A DNA stretch of 64,000 nucleotides from contig CAUJGJ010000015.1 in NCBI GenBank assembly GCA_963170055.1, positions 62,001 through 126,000 on the forward strand. Reading direction: 5' to 3'. Below, piece after piece: positions 26,151 through 39,725 of this stretch. This DNA comes from Halisarca cf. caerulea. Its lineage: Eukaryota; Porifera; Demospongiae; Chondrillida; Halisarcidae. The notes below the pieces were generated by a model, which did not search any database, had not been told where the DNA came from, and worked only from the letters and a program-made list of their open reading frames with translations. Numbering within the stretch: position 1 is the first letter of the stretch; each line of letters opens with the position of its first letter. The position numbers and the translations under genes are program-made.

Positions 26151-28980
26151 ATGGTGGTGCTAATACCAATATTTAGCAATAGCACCACGCAGTTTCCCAG
26201 TGGACACTCATGAAGTTTCTTAACTACTTTAGGCGTATTTGTGTAGTGTTGGATATGCTGGTGCTAATACCAATATTTGGTACTAGCACCACGCACATTC
26301 CCAGTGGAAACACATGAAGTTTCTTAACTACTGTGGGCGTATTTGTGTAATGTTGGATATTCTGGTGCTAATACCAATATTTGGCACTAGCACCACGCAC
26401 ATTCCCAGTGGACACACATGAAGTTTCTTAAGTGCTGTGGGCGTATTTGTGTAGTGTTGGATATGCTGGTGCTAATACCAATATTTGGCACTAGCACCAC
26501 GCACATTCCCAGTGGACACACATGACCTTTCTGAAGTACTGTGGGCGTATTTGTGTAGTATTGGATATGCTGGTGCTAATACCAATATTTGGCACTAGCA
26601 CCACGCACATTCCCAGTGGTCACACATGACCTTACTGATGTGCTGTGGGCGTATTTGTGTAGTGTTGGATATGGTGGTGCTAATACCAATATTTGGCACT
26701 AGCACCACACACATTCCCAGTGGAAACACATGAAGTTTCTTAACTACTGTGGGCGTATTTGTGTAATGTTGGATATGCTGGTGCTAATACCAATATTTGG
26801 CACTAGCACCACGCACATTCCCAGTGGACACACATGAAGTTTCTTAAGTGCTGTGGGCGTACTTGTGTAGTGTTGGATATGCTGGTGCTAATACCAATAT
26901 TTGGCACTAGCACCACGCACATTCCCAGTGGACACACATGAAGTTTCTTAACTACTGTGGGCGTATTTGTGTAATGTTGGATATGCTGGTGCTAATACCA
27001 ATATTTGGCACTAGCACCACGCACATTCCCAGTGGACACACATGACGTTTCTGAAGTGCTGTGGGCGTATTTGTGTAGTGTTGGATATGCTGGTGCTAAT
27101 ACCAATATTTAGCAATAGCACCACGCAGTTTCCCAGTGGACACTCATGAAGTTTCTTAACTACTTTAGGCGTATTTGTGTAGTGTTGGATATGCTGGTGC
27201 TAATACCAATATTTGGCACTAGCACCACGCACATTCCCAGTGGAAACACATGAAGTTTCTTAACTACTGTGGGCGTATTTGTGTAATGTTGGATATTCTG
27301 GTGCTAATACCAATATTTGGCACTAGCACCACGCACATTCCCAGTGGACACACATGAAGTTTCTTAAGTGCTGTGGGCGTACTTGTGTAGTGTTGGATAT
27401 GCTGGTGCTAATACCAATATTTGGCACTAGCACCACGCACATTCCCAGTGGACACACATGACCTTTCTGAAGTGCTGTGGGCGTATTTGTGTAGTATTGG
27501 ATATGCTGGTGCTAATACCAATATTTGGCACTAGCACCACGCACATTCCCAGTGGTCACACATGACCTTACTGATGTGCTGTGGGCGTATTTGTGTAGTG
27601 TTGGATATGCTGGTGCTAATACCAATATTTGGCACTAGCCCCACGCACATTCCCAGTGGACACACATGAAGTTTCTGAAGTGCTGTGGGCGTATTTGTGT
27701 AGTGTTGGATATGCTGGTGCTAATACCAATATTTGGCACTAGTACCACGCACATTCCCAGTGGACACACAGGACCTTTCTGAAGTGCTGTGGGCGTATTT
27801 GTGTAGTGTTGGATATGCTGGTGCTAATACCAATATTTGGCACTAGCACCACGCACATTCCCAGTGGACACACATGAAGTTTCTTAACTACTACTGGCGT
27901 ATTTGTGTAATGTTGGATATGCTGGTGCTAATACCAATATTTGGCACTAGCACCACGCACATTCCCAGTGGACACACATGACGTTTCTGAAGTGCTGTGG
28001 GCGTATTTGTGTAGTGTTGGATATGCTGGTGCTAATACCAATATTTAGCAATAGCACCACGCAGTTTCCCAGTGGACACTCATGAAGTTTCTTAACTACT
28101 TTAGGCGTATTTGTGTAGTGTTGGATATGCTGTTGCTAATACCAATATTTGGCACTAGCACCACGCACATTCCCAGTGGAAACACATGAAGTTTCTTAAC
28201 TACTGTGGGCGTATTTGTGTAATGTTGGATATGCTGGTGCTAATACCAATATTTGGCACTAGCACCACGCACATTCCCAGTGGACACACATGAAGTTTCT
28301 TAAGTGCTGTGGGCGTACTTGTGTAGTGTTGGATATGCTGGTGCTAATACCAATATTTGGCACTAGCACCACGCACATTCCCAGTGGACACACATGAAGT
28401 TTCTGAAGTACTGTGGGCGTATTTGTGTAGTATTGGATATGCTGGTGCTAATACCAATATTTGGCACTAGCACCACGCACATTCCCAGTGGTCACACATG
28501 ACCTTACTGATGTGCTGTGGGCGTATTTGTGTAGTGTTGGATATGCTGGTGCTAATACCAATATTTGGCACTAGCCCCACGCACATTCCCAGTGGATACA
28601 CATGAAGTTTCTGAAGTGCTTTGGGCGTATTTGTGTAGTGTTGGATATGCTGGTGCTAATACCAATATTTGGCACTAGTACCACGCACATTCCCAGTGGA
28701 CACACAGGACCTTTCTGAAGTGCTGTGGGCGTATTTGTGTAGTGTTGGATATGCTGGTGCTAATACCAATATTTGGCACTAGCACCACGCACATTCCCAG
28801 TGGACACACATGAAGTTTCTGAAGCGCTGTGGGCGTATTTGTGTAATGTTGGATATGATGGTGCTAATACCAATGTTCGGCACTAGCACCACGCACATTC
28901 CCAGTGGACACACATGAAGTTTCTGAAGTGCTGTGGGCGTATTTGTGTAATGTTGGATATCCTGGTGCTAATACCAATAT
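26150..28980. repeat. Domain E: 9-mer (936-bp) higher-order repeat, three copies
   Basis: A very distinctive monomer (TAGCAATAGC, then CGCAGTTTCCCAG, ACTCATGAAG and CTACTTTAGGCG) occurs with AGTTTCCC at 26,191, 27,127 and 28,063. Both intervals are 936 bp, exactly nine monomers. Surrounding monomers also follow a fixed order (AAACACATGAAG, GTAATGTTGGATATTC, GGGCGTACTTG, GTGGTCACACATG). This is the cleanest regular HOR in the left half, but it spans only about three periods. Confidence 0.9.
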
Positions 28981-28983
28981 TTT

Positions 28984-31166
28984 GCACTAGCACCACGCAC
29001 ATTCTCAATGGACACACATGAAGTTTCTTAACTGCTGTGGGCGTATTTGTGTAGTGTTGGATATGCTGGTGCTAATACCAATATTTGGCACTAGCACCAC
29101 GCACATTCTGAGTGGACACACATTAAGTTTCTAAAGGGCTGTGGGTGCATTTGTGTAGTGTTGGATATGCTGGTGCTAAAACTAATATTTGGCACTAGAA
29201 CCACACACATTCCCAGTGGACACACATGAAGTTTCTTAAGTGCTGTGCGTGCATTTGTGTAGTGTTGGATATGCTGGTGCTAAAACTAATATTTTTCACT
29301 AGCACCACACACATTCCCAGTGGACACACATGAAGTTTCTTAAGTGCTGTGGGCGTATTCGTGTAGTGTTGGATATGCTGGTGCTAATACCAATATTTGG
29401 CACTAGTACCACGCACATTCCCAGTGGACACACATGACCTTTCTGAAGTGCTGTGGGCGTATTTGTGTAGTGTTGGATATGCTGGTGCTAATACCAATAT
29501 TTGGCACTAGCACCACGCACATTCCCAGTGGACACACATGAAGTTTCTGAAGTGCTGTGGGCGTATTTGTGTAATGTTGGATATGCTGGTGCTAATACAA
29601 CATTTGGCACTAGCACCACGCACATTCCCAGTGGACACTCATGACCTTTCTGAAGTACTGTGGGCGTATTTGTGTAGTGTTGGATATGGTGGTGCTAATA
29701 CCAATATTTGGCACTAGCACCACACACATTCCCAGTGGAGACACATGAAGATTCTTAACTACTGTGGGCGTATTTGTGTAATGTTGGATATTCTGGTGCT
29801 AATACCAATATTTGGCACTAGCACCACGCACATTCCCAGTGGACACACATGACCTTTCTGAAGTGCTGTGGGCGTATTTGTGTAGTGTTGGATATGCTGG
29901 TGCTAATACCAACATTTGGCACTAGCACCACGCACATTCCCAGTGGACACACATTAAGTTTCTGAAGTGCTGTGGGCGTATTTGCGTAGTGTTGGATATG
30001 GTGGTGCTAATACCAATATTTGGCACTAGCACCACACACATTCTCAGTGGACACACATGAAGATTCTTAACTACTGTGGGCGTATTTGTGTAATGTTGGA
30101 TATTCTGGTGCTAATACCAATATTTGGCACTAGCACCACGCACATTCCCAGTGGACACACATGACCTTTCTGAAGTGCTGTGGGCGTATTTGTGTAGTGT
30201 TGGATATGCTGGTGCTAATACCAATATTTGGCACTAGCACCACGCACATTCCCAGTGGACACTCATGACTTTTCTGAAGTACTGTGGGCGTATTTGTGTA
30301 GTGTTGCATATGCTGGTGCTAATACCAATATTTGGCACTAGCACCACGCACATTCCCAGTGGACACACATGACCTTTCTGAAGTGCTGTGGGCGTATTTG
30401 TATAATGTTGGATATGCTGGTGCTAATACCAATATTTGGCACTAGCACCACGCACATTCCCAGTGGACACACATGACCTTACTGAAGTGCTGTGGGCGTA
30501 TTTGTGTAGTGTTGGATATGCTGGTGCTAATACCAATATTTGGCACTAGTACCATGCACATTCCCGGTGGACACACATAAAGTTTCTGAAGTGCTGTGGG
30601 CGTATTTGTGTAGTGTTGGATATGCTGGTGCTAATACCAATATTTGGCACTAGCACCACGCACATTCCCAGTGGACACACATGAAGTTTCTGAAGTGCTG
30701 TGGGCGTATTTATGTAGTGTTGGATATGCTGGTGCTAATACCAATATTTGGCACTAGCACCACGCACATTCCCAGTGGACACACATGACCTTTCTGAAGT
30801 ACTGTGGGTGTATTTGTGTAGTGTTGGATATTCTGGTGCTAATACCAATATTTGGCACTAGCCCCACGCACATTCCCGGTGGACACACATGAAGTTTCTG
30901 AAGTGCTGTGGGCGTATTTGTGTAGTGTTGGATATGCTGGTGCTAATACCAATATTTAGCAGTAGCACCACGTACATTCCCAGTGGACACACATGAAGAT
31001 TCTTAACTACTGTGGGCGTATTTGTGTAGTGTTGGATATGCTGGTGCTAATACCAATATTTGGCACTAGCACCACGCACATTCCCAGTGGACACACATGA
31101 CCTTTCTGAAGTACTGTGGGCGTATTTGTGTAGTGTTGGATATGCTGGTGCCAATACCAATATTTG
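28984..31166. repeat. Domain F: 21-mer unit, copy 1
   Basis: Starts at the CATTCTCAATGG monomer (ATTCTCA at 29,001) and is followed directly by copy 2 (ATTCTCA at 31,184), an offset of 2183 bp: 21 monomers less the private 1-bp deletion at ~29,598. It contains the most divergent monomers of the window (29,100-29,330) with CTAAAACTAATATTT, GGTGCATTTG and AGGGCTGTGG. Confidence 0.85.
29598..29599. other. 1-bp deletion monomer (ATACAACATTTGG)
   Basis: ATACCAACATTTGG is shortened to ATACAACATTTGG. The duplicate at about 31,781 keeps both Cs, so the deletion happened after the 21-mer duplication, in copy 1 only. Confidence 0.85.
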
Positions 31167-33060
31167 GCACTAGCACCACGCACATTCTCAATGGACACAC
31201 ATGAAGTTTCTTAACTGCTGTGGGCGTATTTGTGTAGTGTTGGATATGCTGGTGCTAATACCAATATTTGGCACTAGCACCACGCACATTCTGAGTGGAC
31301 ACACATTAAGTTTCTAAAGGGCTGTGGGTGCATTTGTGTAGTGTTGGATATGCTGGTGCTAAAACTAATATTTGGCACTAGCACCACACACATTCCCAGT
31401 GGACACACATGAAGTTTCTTAAGTGCTGTGCGTGCATTTGTGTAGTGTTGGATATGCTGGTGCTAAAACTAATATTTTTCACTAGCACCACACACATTCC
31501 CAGTGGACACACATGAAGTTTCTTAAGTGCTGTGGGCGTATTCGTGTAGTGTTGGATATGCTGGTGCTAATACCAATATTTGGCACTAGTACCACGCACA
31601 TTCCCAGTGGACACACATGACCTTTCTGAAGTGCTGTGGGCGTATTTGTGTAGTGTTGGATATGCTGGTGCTAATACCAATATTTGGCACTAGCACCACG
31701 CACATTCCCAGTGGACACACATGAAGTTTCTGAAGTGCTGTGGGCGTATTTGTGTAATGTTGGATATGCTGGTGCTAATACCAACATTTGGCACTAGCAC
31801 CACGCACATTCCCAGTGGACACTCATGACCTTTCTGAAGTACTGTGGGCGTATTTGTGTAATGTTGGATATGGTGGTGCTAATACCAATATTTGGCACTA
31901 GCACCACACACATTCCCAGTGGAGACACATGAAGATTCTTAACTACTGTGGGCGTATTTGTGTAATGTTGGATATTCTGGTGCTAATACCAATATTTGGC
32001 ACTAGCACCACGCACATTCCCAGTGGACACACATGACCTTTCTGAAGTGCTGTGGGCGTATTTGTGTAGTGTTGGATATGCTGGTGCTAATACCAACATT
32101 TGGCACTAGCACCACGCACATTCCCAGTGGACACACATTAAGTTTCTGAAGTGCTGTGGGCGTATTTGCGTAGTGTTGGATATGGTGGTGCTAATACTAA
32201 TATTTGGAACTAGCACCACACACATTCCCAGTGGACACACATGAAGATTCTTAACTACTGTGGGCGTATTTGTGTAATGTTGGATATTCTGGTGCTAATA
32301 CCAATATTTGGCACTAGCACCACGCACATTCCCAGTGGACACACATGACCTTTCTGAAGTGCTGTGGGCGTATTTGTGTAGTGTTGGATATGCTGGTGCT
32401 AATACCAATATTTGGCACTAGCACCACGCACATTCCCAGTGGACACTCATGACTTTTCTGAAGTACTGTGGGCGTATTTGTGTAGTGTTGCATATGCTGG
32501 TGCTAATACCAATATTTGGCACTAGCACCACGCACATTCCCAGTGGACACACATGACCTTTCTGAAGTGCTGTGGGCGTATTTGTATAATGTTGGATATG
32601 CTGGTGCTAATACCAATATTTGGCACTAGCACCACGCACATTCCCAGTGGACACACATGACCTTACTGAAGTGCTGTGGGCGTATTTGTGTAGTGTTGGA
32701 TATGCTGGTGCTAATACCAATATTTGGCACTAGTACCATGCACATTCCCGGTGGACACACATAAAGTTTCTGAAGTGCTGTGGGCGTATTTGTGTAGTGT
32801 TGGATATGCTGGTACTAATACCAATATTTGGCACTAGCACCACGCACATTCCCAGTGGACACATATGAAGTTTCTGAAGTGCTGTGGGCGTATTTATGTA
32901 GTGTTGGATATGCTGGTGCTAATACCAATATTTGGCACTAGCACCACGCACATTCCCAGTGGACACACATAACCTTTCTGAAGTACTGTGGGTGTATTTG
33001 TGTAGTGTTGGATATTCTGGTACTAATACCAATATTTGGCACTAGCCCCACACACATTCC
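31167..33060. repeat. Domain F: 21-mer unit, copy 2 (truncated and diverged)
   Basis: Repeats copy 1 in order until about 33,060, after which similarity fades. Private differences include GTAATG at ~31,860 (copy 1 GTAGTG), ATACTAATATTTGGAAC near 32,195, GGTACTAAT near 32,813 and AGCCCCACACAC near 33,045. This copy pair is clearly older than the near-identical 21-mer pair just downstream. Confidence 0.8.
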
Positions 33061-33953
33061 CAGTGGACACACATGAAGTTTCTGAAGTGCTGTGGACGTA
33101 TTTGTGTAGTGTTGGATATGCTGGTGCTAATACCAATATTTGGCACTAACACCACACACATTCCCAGTGGACACACATGACCTTTCTGAAGTACTGTGGG
33201 TGTATTTGTGTAGTGTTGGATATTCTGGTGCTAATACCAATATTTGGCACTAGCACCACGCACATTCCCAGTGGACACACATGAAGTTTCTGAAGTGCTG
33301 TGGGCGTATTTATGTAGTGTTGGATATGCTGGTGCTAATACCAATATTTGGCACTAGCACCACGCACATTCCCAGTGCACACACATGAAGTTTCTGAAGT
33401 GCTGTGGGCGTATTTGTGTAGTGTTGGATATGGTGGTGCTAATACCAATATTTGGCACTAGCACCACGCACATTCCCAGTGGACACACATGACCTTTCTG
33501 AAGTGCTGTGGGCGTATTTGTGTAGTGTTGGATATGCTGGTGCTAATACCAACATTTGGCACTAGCACCACGCACATTCCCAGTGGACACTCATGACCTT
33601 TCTGAAGTACTGTGGGCGTATTTGTGTAGTGTTGGATATGGTGGTGCTAATACCAATATTTGGCACTAGCACCACGCACATTCCCAGTGGACACACATGA
33701 AGTTTCTGAAGTGCTGTGGGCGTATTTGTGTAGTGTTGGATATGCTGGTGCTAATACCAATATTTGGCACTAGCACCACGCACATTCCCAGTGGACACAC
33801 ATAAAGTTTCTGAAGTGCTGTGGGCGTATTTGCGTAGTGTTGGATATGGTGGTGCTAATACCAATATTTGGCACTAGCACCACACACATTCCCAGTGGAC
33901 ACACATGAAGATTCTTAACTACTGTGGGCGTATTTGTGTAATGTTGGATATTC

Positions 33954-36137
33954 TGGTGCTAATACCAATATTTGGCACTAGCACCACGCACATTCCCAGT
34001 GGACACACATGACCTTTCTGAAGTGCTGTGGGCGTATTTGTGTAGTGTTGGATATGCTGGTGCTAATACCAACATTTGGCACTAGCACCACGCACATTCC
34101 AAGTGCACACACATGAAGTTTCTGAAGTGCTGTGGGCGTATTTGTGTAGTGTTGGATATGGTGGTGCTAATACCAATATTTGGCACTAGCACCACGCACA
34201 TTCCCAGTGGACACACATGACCTTTCTGAAGTGCTGTGGGCGTATTTGTGTAGTGTTGGATATGCTGGTGCTTATACCAACATTTGGCACTAGCACCACG
34301 CACATTCCCAGTGGACACTCATGACCTTTCTGAAGTACTGTGGGCGTATTTGTGTAGTGTTTGATATGGTGGTGTTAATACCAATATTTGGCACTAGCAC
34401 CACGCACATTCCCAGTGGACACACATGAAGTTTCTGAAGTGCTGTGGGCGTATTTGTGTAGTGTTGGATATGCTGGTGCTAATACCAATATTTGTCACTA
34501 GCACCACGCAAATTCCCAGTGGACACACATAAAGTTTCTGAAGTGCTGTGGGCGTATTTGCGTAGTGTTGGATATGGTGGTGCTAATACCAATATTTGGC
34601 ACTAGCACCACACACATTCCCAGTGGACACACATGAAGATTCTTAACTACTGTGGGCGTATTTGTGTAATGTTGGATATTCTGGTGCTAATACCAATATT
34701 TGGCACTAGCACCACGCACATTCCCAGTGGACACACATGACCTTTCTGAAGTGCTGTGGGCGTATTTGTGTAGTGTTGGATATGCTGGTGCTAATACCAA
34801 CATTTGGCACTAGCACCACGCACATTCCCAGTGGACACTCATGACCTTTCTGAAGTACTGTGGGCGTATTTGTGTAGTGTTGGATATGGTGGTGCTAATA
34901 CCAATATTTGGCACTAGCACCACGCACATTCCCAGTGGACACACATGAAGTTTCTGAAGTGCTGGGGGCGTATTTGCGTAGTGTTGGATATGCTGGTGCT
35001 AATACCAATATTTGGCACTAGCACCACGCACATTCCCAGTGGACACTCATGACCTTTCTGAAGTACTGTGGGCGTATTTGTGTAGTGTTGGATATGCTGG
35101 TGCTAATACCAATATTTGGCAGTAGCACCACGCACATTCCCAGGGGACACACATGACCTTTCTGAAGTGCTGTGGGCGTATTTGTGTAATGTTGGATATG
35201 CTGGTGCTAATACCAATATTTGGCACTAGCACCACGCACATTCCCAGTGGACACACATGACCTTACTGAAGTGCTGTGGGCGTATTTGTGTAGTGTTGGA
35301 TATGCTGGTGCTAATACCAATATTTGGCACTAGTACCATGCACATTCCCGGTGGACACACATAAAGTTTCTGAAGTGCTGTGGGCGTATTTGTGTAGTGT
35401 TGGATATGGTGGTGCTAATACCAATATTTGGCACTAGCACCACGCACATTCCCAGTGGACACACATGACCTTTCTGAAGTACTGTGGGCGTATTTGTGTA
35501 GTGTTGGATATGCTGGTGCTAATACCAATATTTGGCACTAGCACCACGCACATTCCCAGTGGACACACATGACCTTTCAGAAGTGCTGTGGGCGTATTTG
35601 CGTAGTGTTGGATATGGTGGTGCTAATACCAATATTTGGCAATAGCACCACGCACATTCCCAGTGGACACTCATGACCTTTCTGAAGTACTGTGGGCGTA
35701 TTTGTGTAGTGTTGGATATGCTGGTGCTAATACCAATATTTGGCAGTAGCACCACGCACATTCCCAGTGGACACACATGACCTTTCTGAAGTGCTGTGGG
35801 CGTATTTGTGTAATGTTGGATATGCTGGTGCTAATACCAATATTTGGCACTAGCACCACGCACATTCCCAGTGGACACACATGACCTTACTGAAGTGCTG
35901 TGGGCGTATTTATGTAGTGTTGGATATGCTGGTGCTAATACCAATATTTGGCACTAGCACCACGCACATTCCCAGTGGACACACATGAAGTTTCTGAAGT
36001 GCTGTGGGCGTATTTGTGTAGTGTTGGATATGGTGGTGCTAATACCAATATTTGGCACTAGCACCACGCACATTCCCAGTGGACACACATGACCTTTCTG
36101 AAGTACTGTGGGTGTATTTGTGTAGTGTTGGATATGG
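33954..36137. repeat. Domain G: 2184-bp (21-mer) unit, copy 1
   Basis: Every diagnostic variant I sampled recurs exactly 2184 bp downstream: CCAAGTGCACACAC (34,099/36,283), GTGCTTATACC (34,267/36,451), GGTGTTAATACC (34,371/36,555), GCTGGGGGCG (34,961/37,145), CCCAGGGGACAC (35,139/37,323), ACCTTTCAGAAG (35,573/37,757). I saw no difference between copies at these markers. The left edge is where GGATATTCTGG (33,947) stops matching. Confidence 0.9.
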
Positions 36138-38374
36138 TGGTGCTAATACCAATATTTGGCACTAGCACCACGCACATTCCCAGTGGACACACATGACCTT
36201 TCTGAAGTGCTGTGGGCGTATTTGTGTAGTGTTGGATATGCTGGTGCTAATACCAACATTTGGCACTAGCACCACGCACATTCCAAGTGCACACACATGA
36301 AGTTTCTGAAGTGCTGTGGGCGTATTTGTGTAGTGTTGGATATGGTGGTGCTAATACCAATATTTGGCACTAGCACCACGCACATTCCCAGTGGACACAC
36401 ATGACCTTTCTGAAGTGCTGTGGGCGTATTTGTGTAGTGTTGGATATGCTGGTGCTTATACCAACATTTGGCACTAGCACCACGCACATTCCCAGTGGAC
36501 ACTCATGACCTTTCTGAAGTACTGTGGGCGTATTTGTGTAGTGTTTGATATGGTGGTGTTAATACCAATATTTGGCACTAGCACCACGCACATTCCCAGT
36601 GGACACACATGAAGTTTCTGAAGTGCTGTGGGCGTATTTGTGTAGTGTTGGATATGCTGGTGCTAATACCAATATTTGTCACTAGCACCACGCAAATTCC
36701 CAGTGGACACACATAAAGTTTCTGAAGTGCTGTGGGCGTATTTGCGTAGTGTTGGATATGGTGGTGCTAATACCAATATTTGGCACTAGCACCACACACA
36801 TTCCCAGTGGACACACATGAAGATTCTTAACTACTGTGGGCGTATTTGTGTAATGTTGGATATTCTGGTGCTAATACCAATATTTGGCACTAGCACCACG
36901 CACATTCCCAGTGGACACACATGACCTTTCTGAAGTGCTGTGGGCGTATTTGTGTAGTGTTGGATATGCTGGTGCTAATACCAACATTTGGCACTAGCAC
37001 CACGCACATTCCCAGTGGACACTCATGACCTTTCTGAAGTACTGTGGGCGTATTTGTGTAGTGTTGGATATGGTGGTGCTAATACCAATATTTGGCACTA
37101 GCACCACGCACATTCCCAGTGGACACACATGAAGTTTCTGAAGTGCTGGGGGCGTATTTGCGTAGTGTTGGATATGCTGGTGCTAATACCAATATTTGGC
37201 ACTAGCACCACGCACATTCCCAGTGGACACTCATGACCTTTCTGAAGTACTGTGGGCGTATTTGTGTAGTGTTGGATATGCTGGTGCTAATACCAATATT
37301 TGGCAGTAGCACCACGCACATTCCCAGGGGACACACATGACCTTTCTGAAGTGCTGTGGGCGTATTTGTGTAATGTTGGATATGCTGGTGCTAATACCAA
37401 TATTTGGCACTAGCACCACGCACATTCCCAGTGGACACACATGACCTTACTGAAGTGCTGTGGGCGTATTTGTGTAGTGTTGGATATGCTGGTGCTAATA
37501 CCAATATTTGGCACTAGTACCATGCACATTCCCGGTGGACACACATAAAGTTTCTGAAGTGCTGTGGGCGTATTTGTGTAGTGTTGGATATGGTGGTGCT
37601 AATACCAATATTTGGCACTAGCACCACGCACATTCCCAGTGGACACACATGACCTTTCTGAAGTACTGTGGGCGTATTTGTGTAGTGTTGGATATGCTGG
37701 TGCTAATACCAATATTTGGCACTAGCACCACGCACATTCCCAGTGGACACACATGACCTTTCAGAAGTGCTGTGGGCGTATTTGCGTAGTGTTGGATATG
37801 GTGGTGCTAATACCAATATTTGGCAATAGCACCACGCACATTCCCAGTGGACACTCATGACCTTTCTGAAGTACTGTGGGCGTATTTGTGTAGTGTTGGA
37901 TATGCTGGTGCTAATACCAATATTTGGCAGTAGCACCACGCACATTCCCAGTGGACACACATGACCTTTCTGAAGTGCTGTGGGCGTATTTGTGTAATGT
38001 TGGATATGCTGGTGCTAATACCAATATTTGGCACTAGCACCACGCACATTCCCAGTGGACACACATGACCTTACTGAAGTGCTGTGGGCGTATTTATGTA
38101 GTGTTGGATATGCTGGTGCTAATACCAATATTTGGCACTAGCACCACGCACATTCCCAGTGGACACACATGAAGTTTCTGAAGTGCTGTGGGCGTATTTG
38201 TGTAGTGTTGGATATGGTGGTGCTAATACCAATATTTGGCACTAGCACCACGCACATTCCCAGTGGACACACATGACCTTTCTGAAGTACTGTGGGTGTA
38301 TTTGTGTAGTGTTGGATATGGTGGTGCTAATACCAATATTTGGCACTAGCACCACGCACATTCCCAGTGGACAC
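36138..38374. repeat. Domain G: 2184-bp (21-mer) unit, copy 2
   Basis: A direct tandem copy of the preceding unit, with all sampled private markers retained. It continues about 50 bp into the next unit before ACACTCATG replaces ACACACATG near 38,375. This is among the youngest duplications in the window; a collapsed or over-expanded assembly is the alternative. Confidence 0.9.
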
Positions 38375-39725
38375 TCATGACCTTTCTGAAGTACTGTGGG
38401 CGTATTTGTGTAGTGTTGGATATGGTGGTGCTAATACCAATATTTGGCACTAGCACCACGCACATTCCCAGTGGACACACATGAAGTTTCTGAAGTGCTG
38501 GGGGCGTATTTGCGTAGTGTTGGATATGCTGGTGCTAATACCAATATTTGGCACTAGCACCACGCACATTCCCAGTGGACACTCATGACCTTTCTGAAGT
38601 ACTGTGGGCGTATTTGTGTAGTGTTGGATATGCTGGTGCTAATACCAATATTTGGCAGTAGCACCACGCACATTCCCAGGGGACACACGTGACCTTTCTG
38701 AAGTGCTGTGGGCGTATTTGTGTAATGTTGGATATGCTGGTGCTAATACCAATATTTGGCACTAGCACCACGCACATTCCCAGTGGACACACATGACCTT
38801 ACTGAAGTGCTGTGGGCGTATTTGTGTAGTGTTGGATATGCTGGTGCTAATACCAATATTTGGCACTAGTACCATGCACATTCCCGGTGGACACACATAA
38901 AGTTTCTGAAGTGCTGTGGGCGTATTTGTGTAGTGTTGGATATGGTGGTGCTAATACCAATATTTGGCACTAGCACCACGCACATTCCCAGTGGACACAC
39001 ATGACCTTTCTGAAGTACTGTGGGCGTATTTGTGTAGTGTTGGATATGCTGGTGCTAATACCAATATTTGGCACTAGCACCACGCACATTCCCAGTGGAC
39101 ACACATGACCTTTCAGAAGTGATGTGGGCGTATTTGCGTAGTGTTGGATATGGTGGTGCTAATACCAATATTTGGCAATAGCACCACGCACATTCCCAGT
39201 GGACACTCATGACCTTTCTGAAGTACTGTGGGCGTATTTGTGTAGTGTTGGATATGCTGGTGCTAATACCAATATTTGGCAGTAGCACCACGCACATTCC
39301 CAGTGGACACACATGACCTTTCTGAAGTGCTGTGGGCGTATTTGTGTAATGTTGGATATGCTGGTGCTAATACCAATATTTGGCACTAGCACCACGCACA
39401 TTCCCAGTGGACACACATGACCTTACTGAAGTGCTGTGGGCGTATTTATGTAGTGTTGGATATGCTGGTGCTAATACCAATATTTGGCACTAGCACCACG
39501 CACATTCCCAGTGGACACACATGAAGTTTCTGAAGTGCTGTGGGCGTATTTGTGTAGTGTTGGATATGGTGGTGCTAATACCAATATTTGGCACTAGCAC
39601 CACGCACATTCCCAGTGGACACACATGACCTTTCTGAAGTACTGTGGGTGTATTTGTGTAGTGTTGGATATGGTGGTGCTAATACCAATATTTGGCACTA
39701 GCACCACGCACATTCCCAGTGGACA
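38346..39725. repeat. Domain G: partial third copy (13-mer)
   Basis: Matches copy 2 from about 36,994 at an offset of 1352 bp (13 monomers), so the first eight monomers of the unit are missing. The same GCTGGGGGCG, CCCAGGGGACAC and TTTCAGAAG markers are present. Private changes (ACACACGTGACC near 38,697, GAAGTGATGTGG near 39,120, ACATAACTTC on the minus strand) show it is slightly older or independently mutated. Confidence 0.85.

Noticed and set aside
28871..28890. CENP-B box candidate at TTCGGCACTAGCACC
   Set aside because: The consensus needs TTCG, an A four bases later and then CGGG. Only TTCG is present, and the normal monomer has no TTCG at all.
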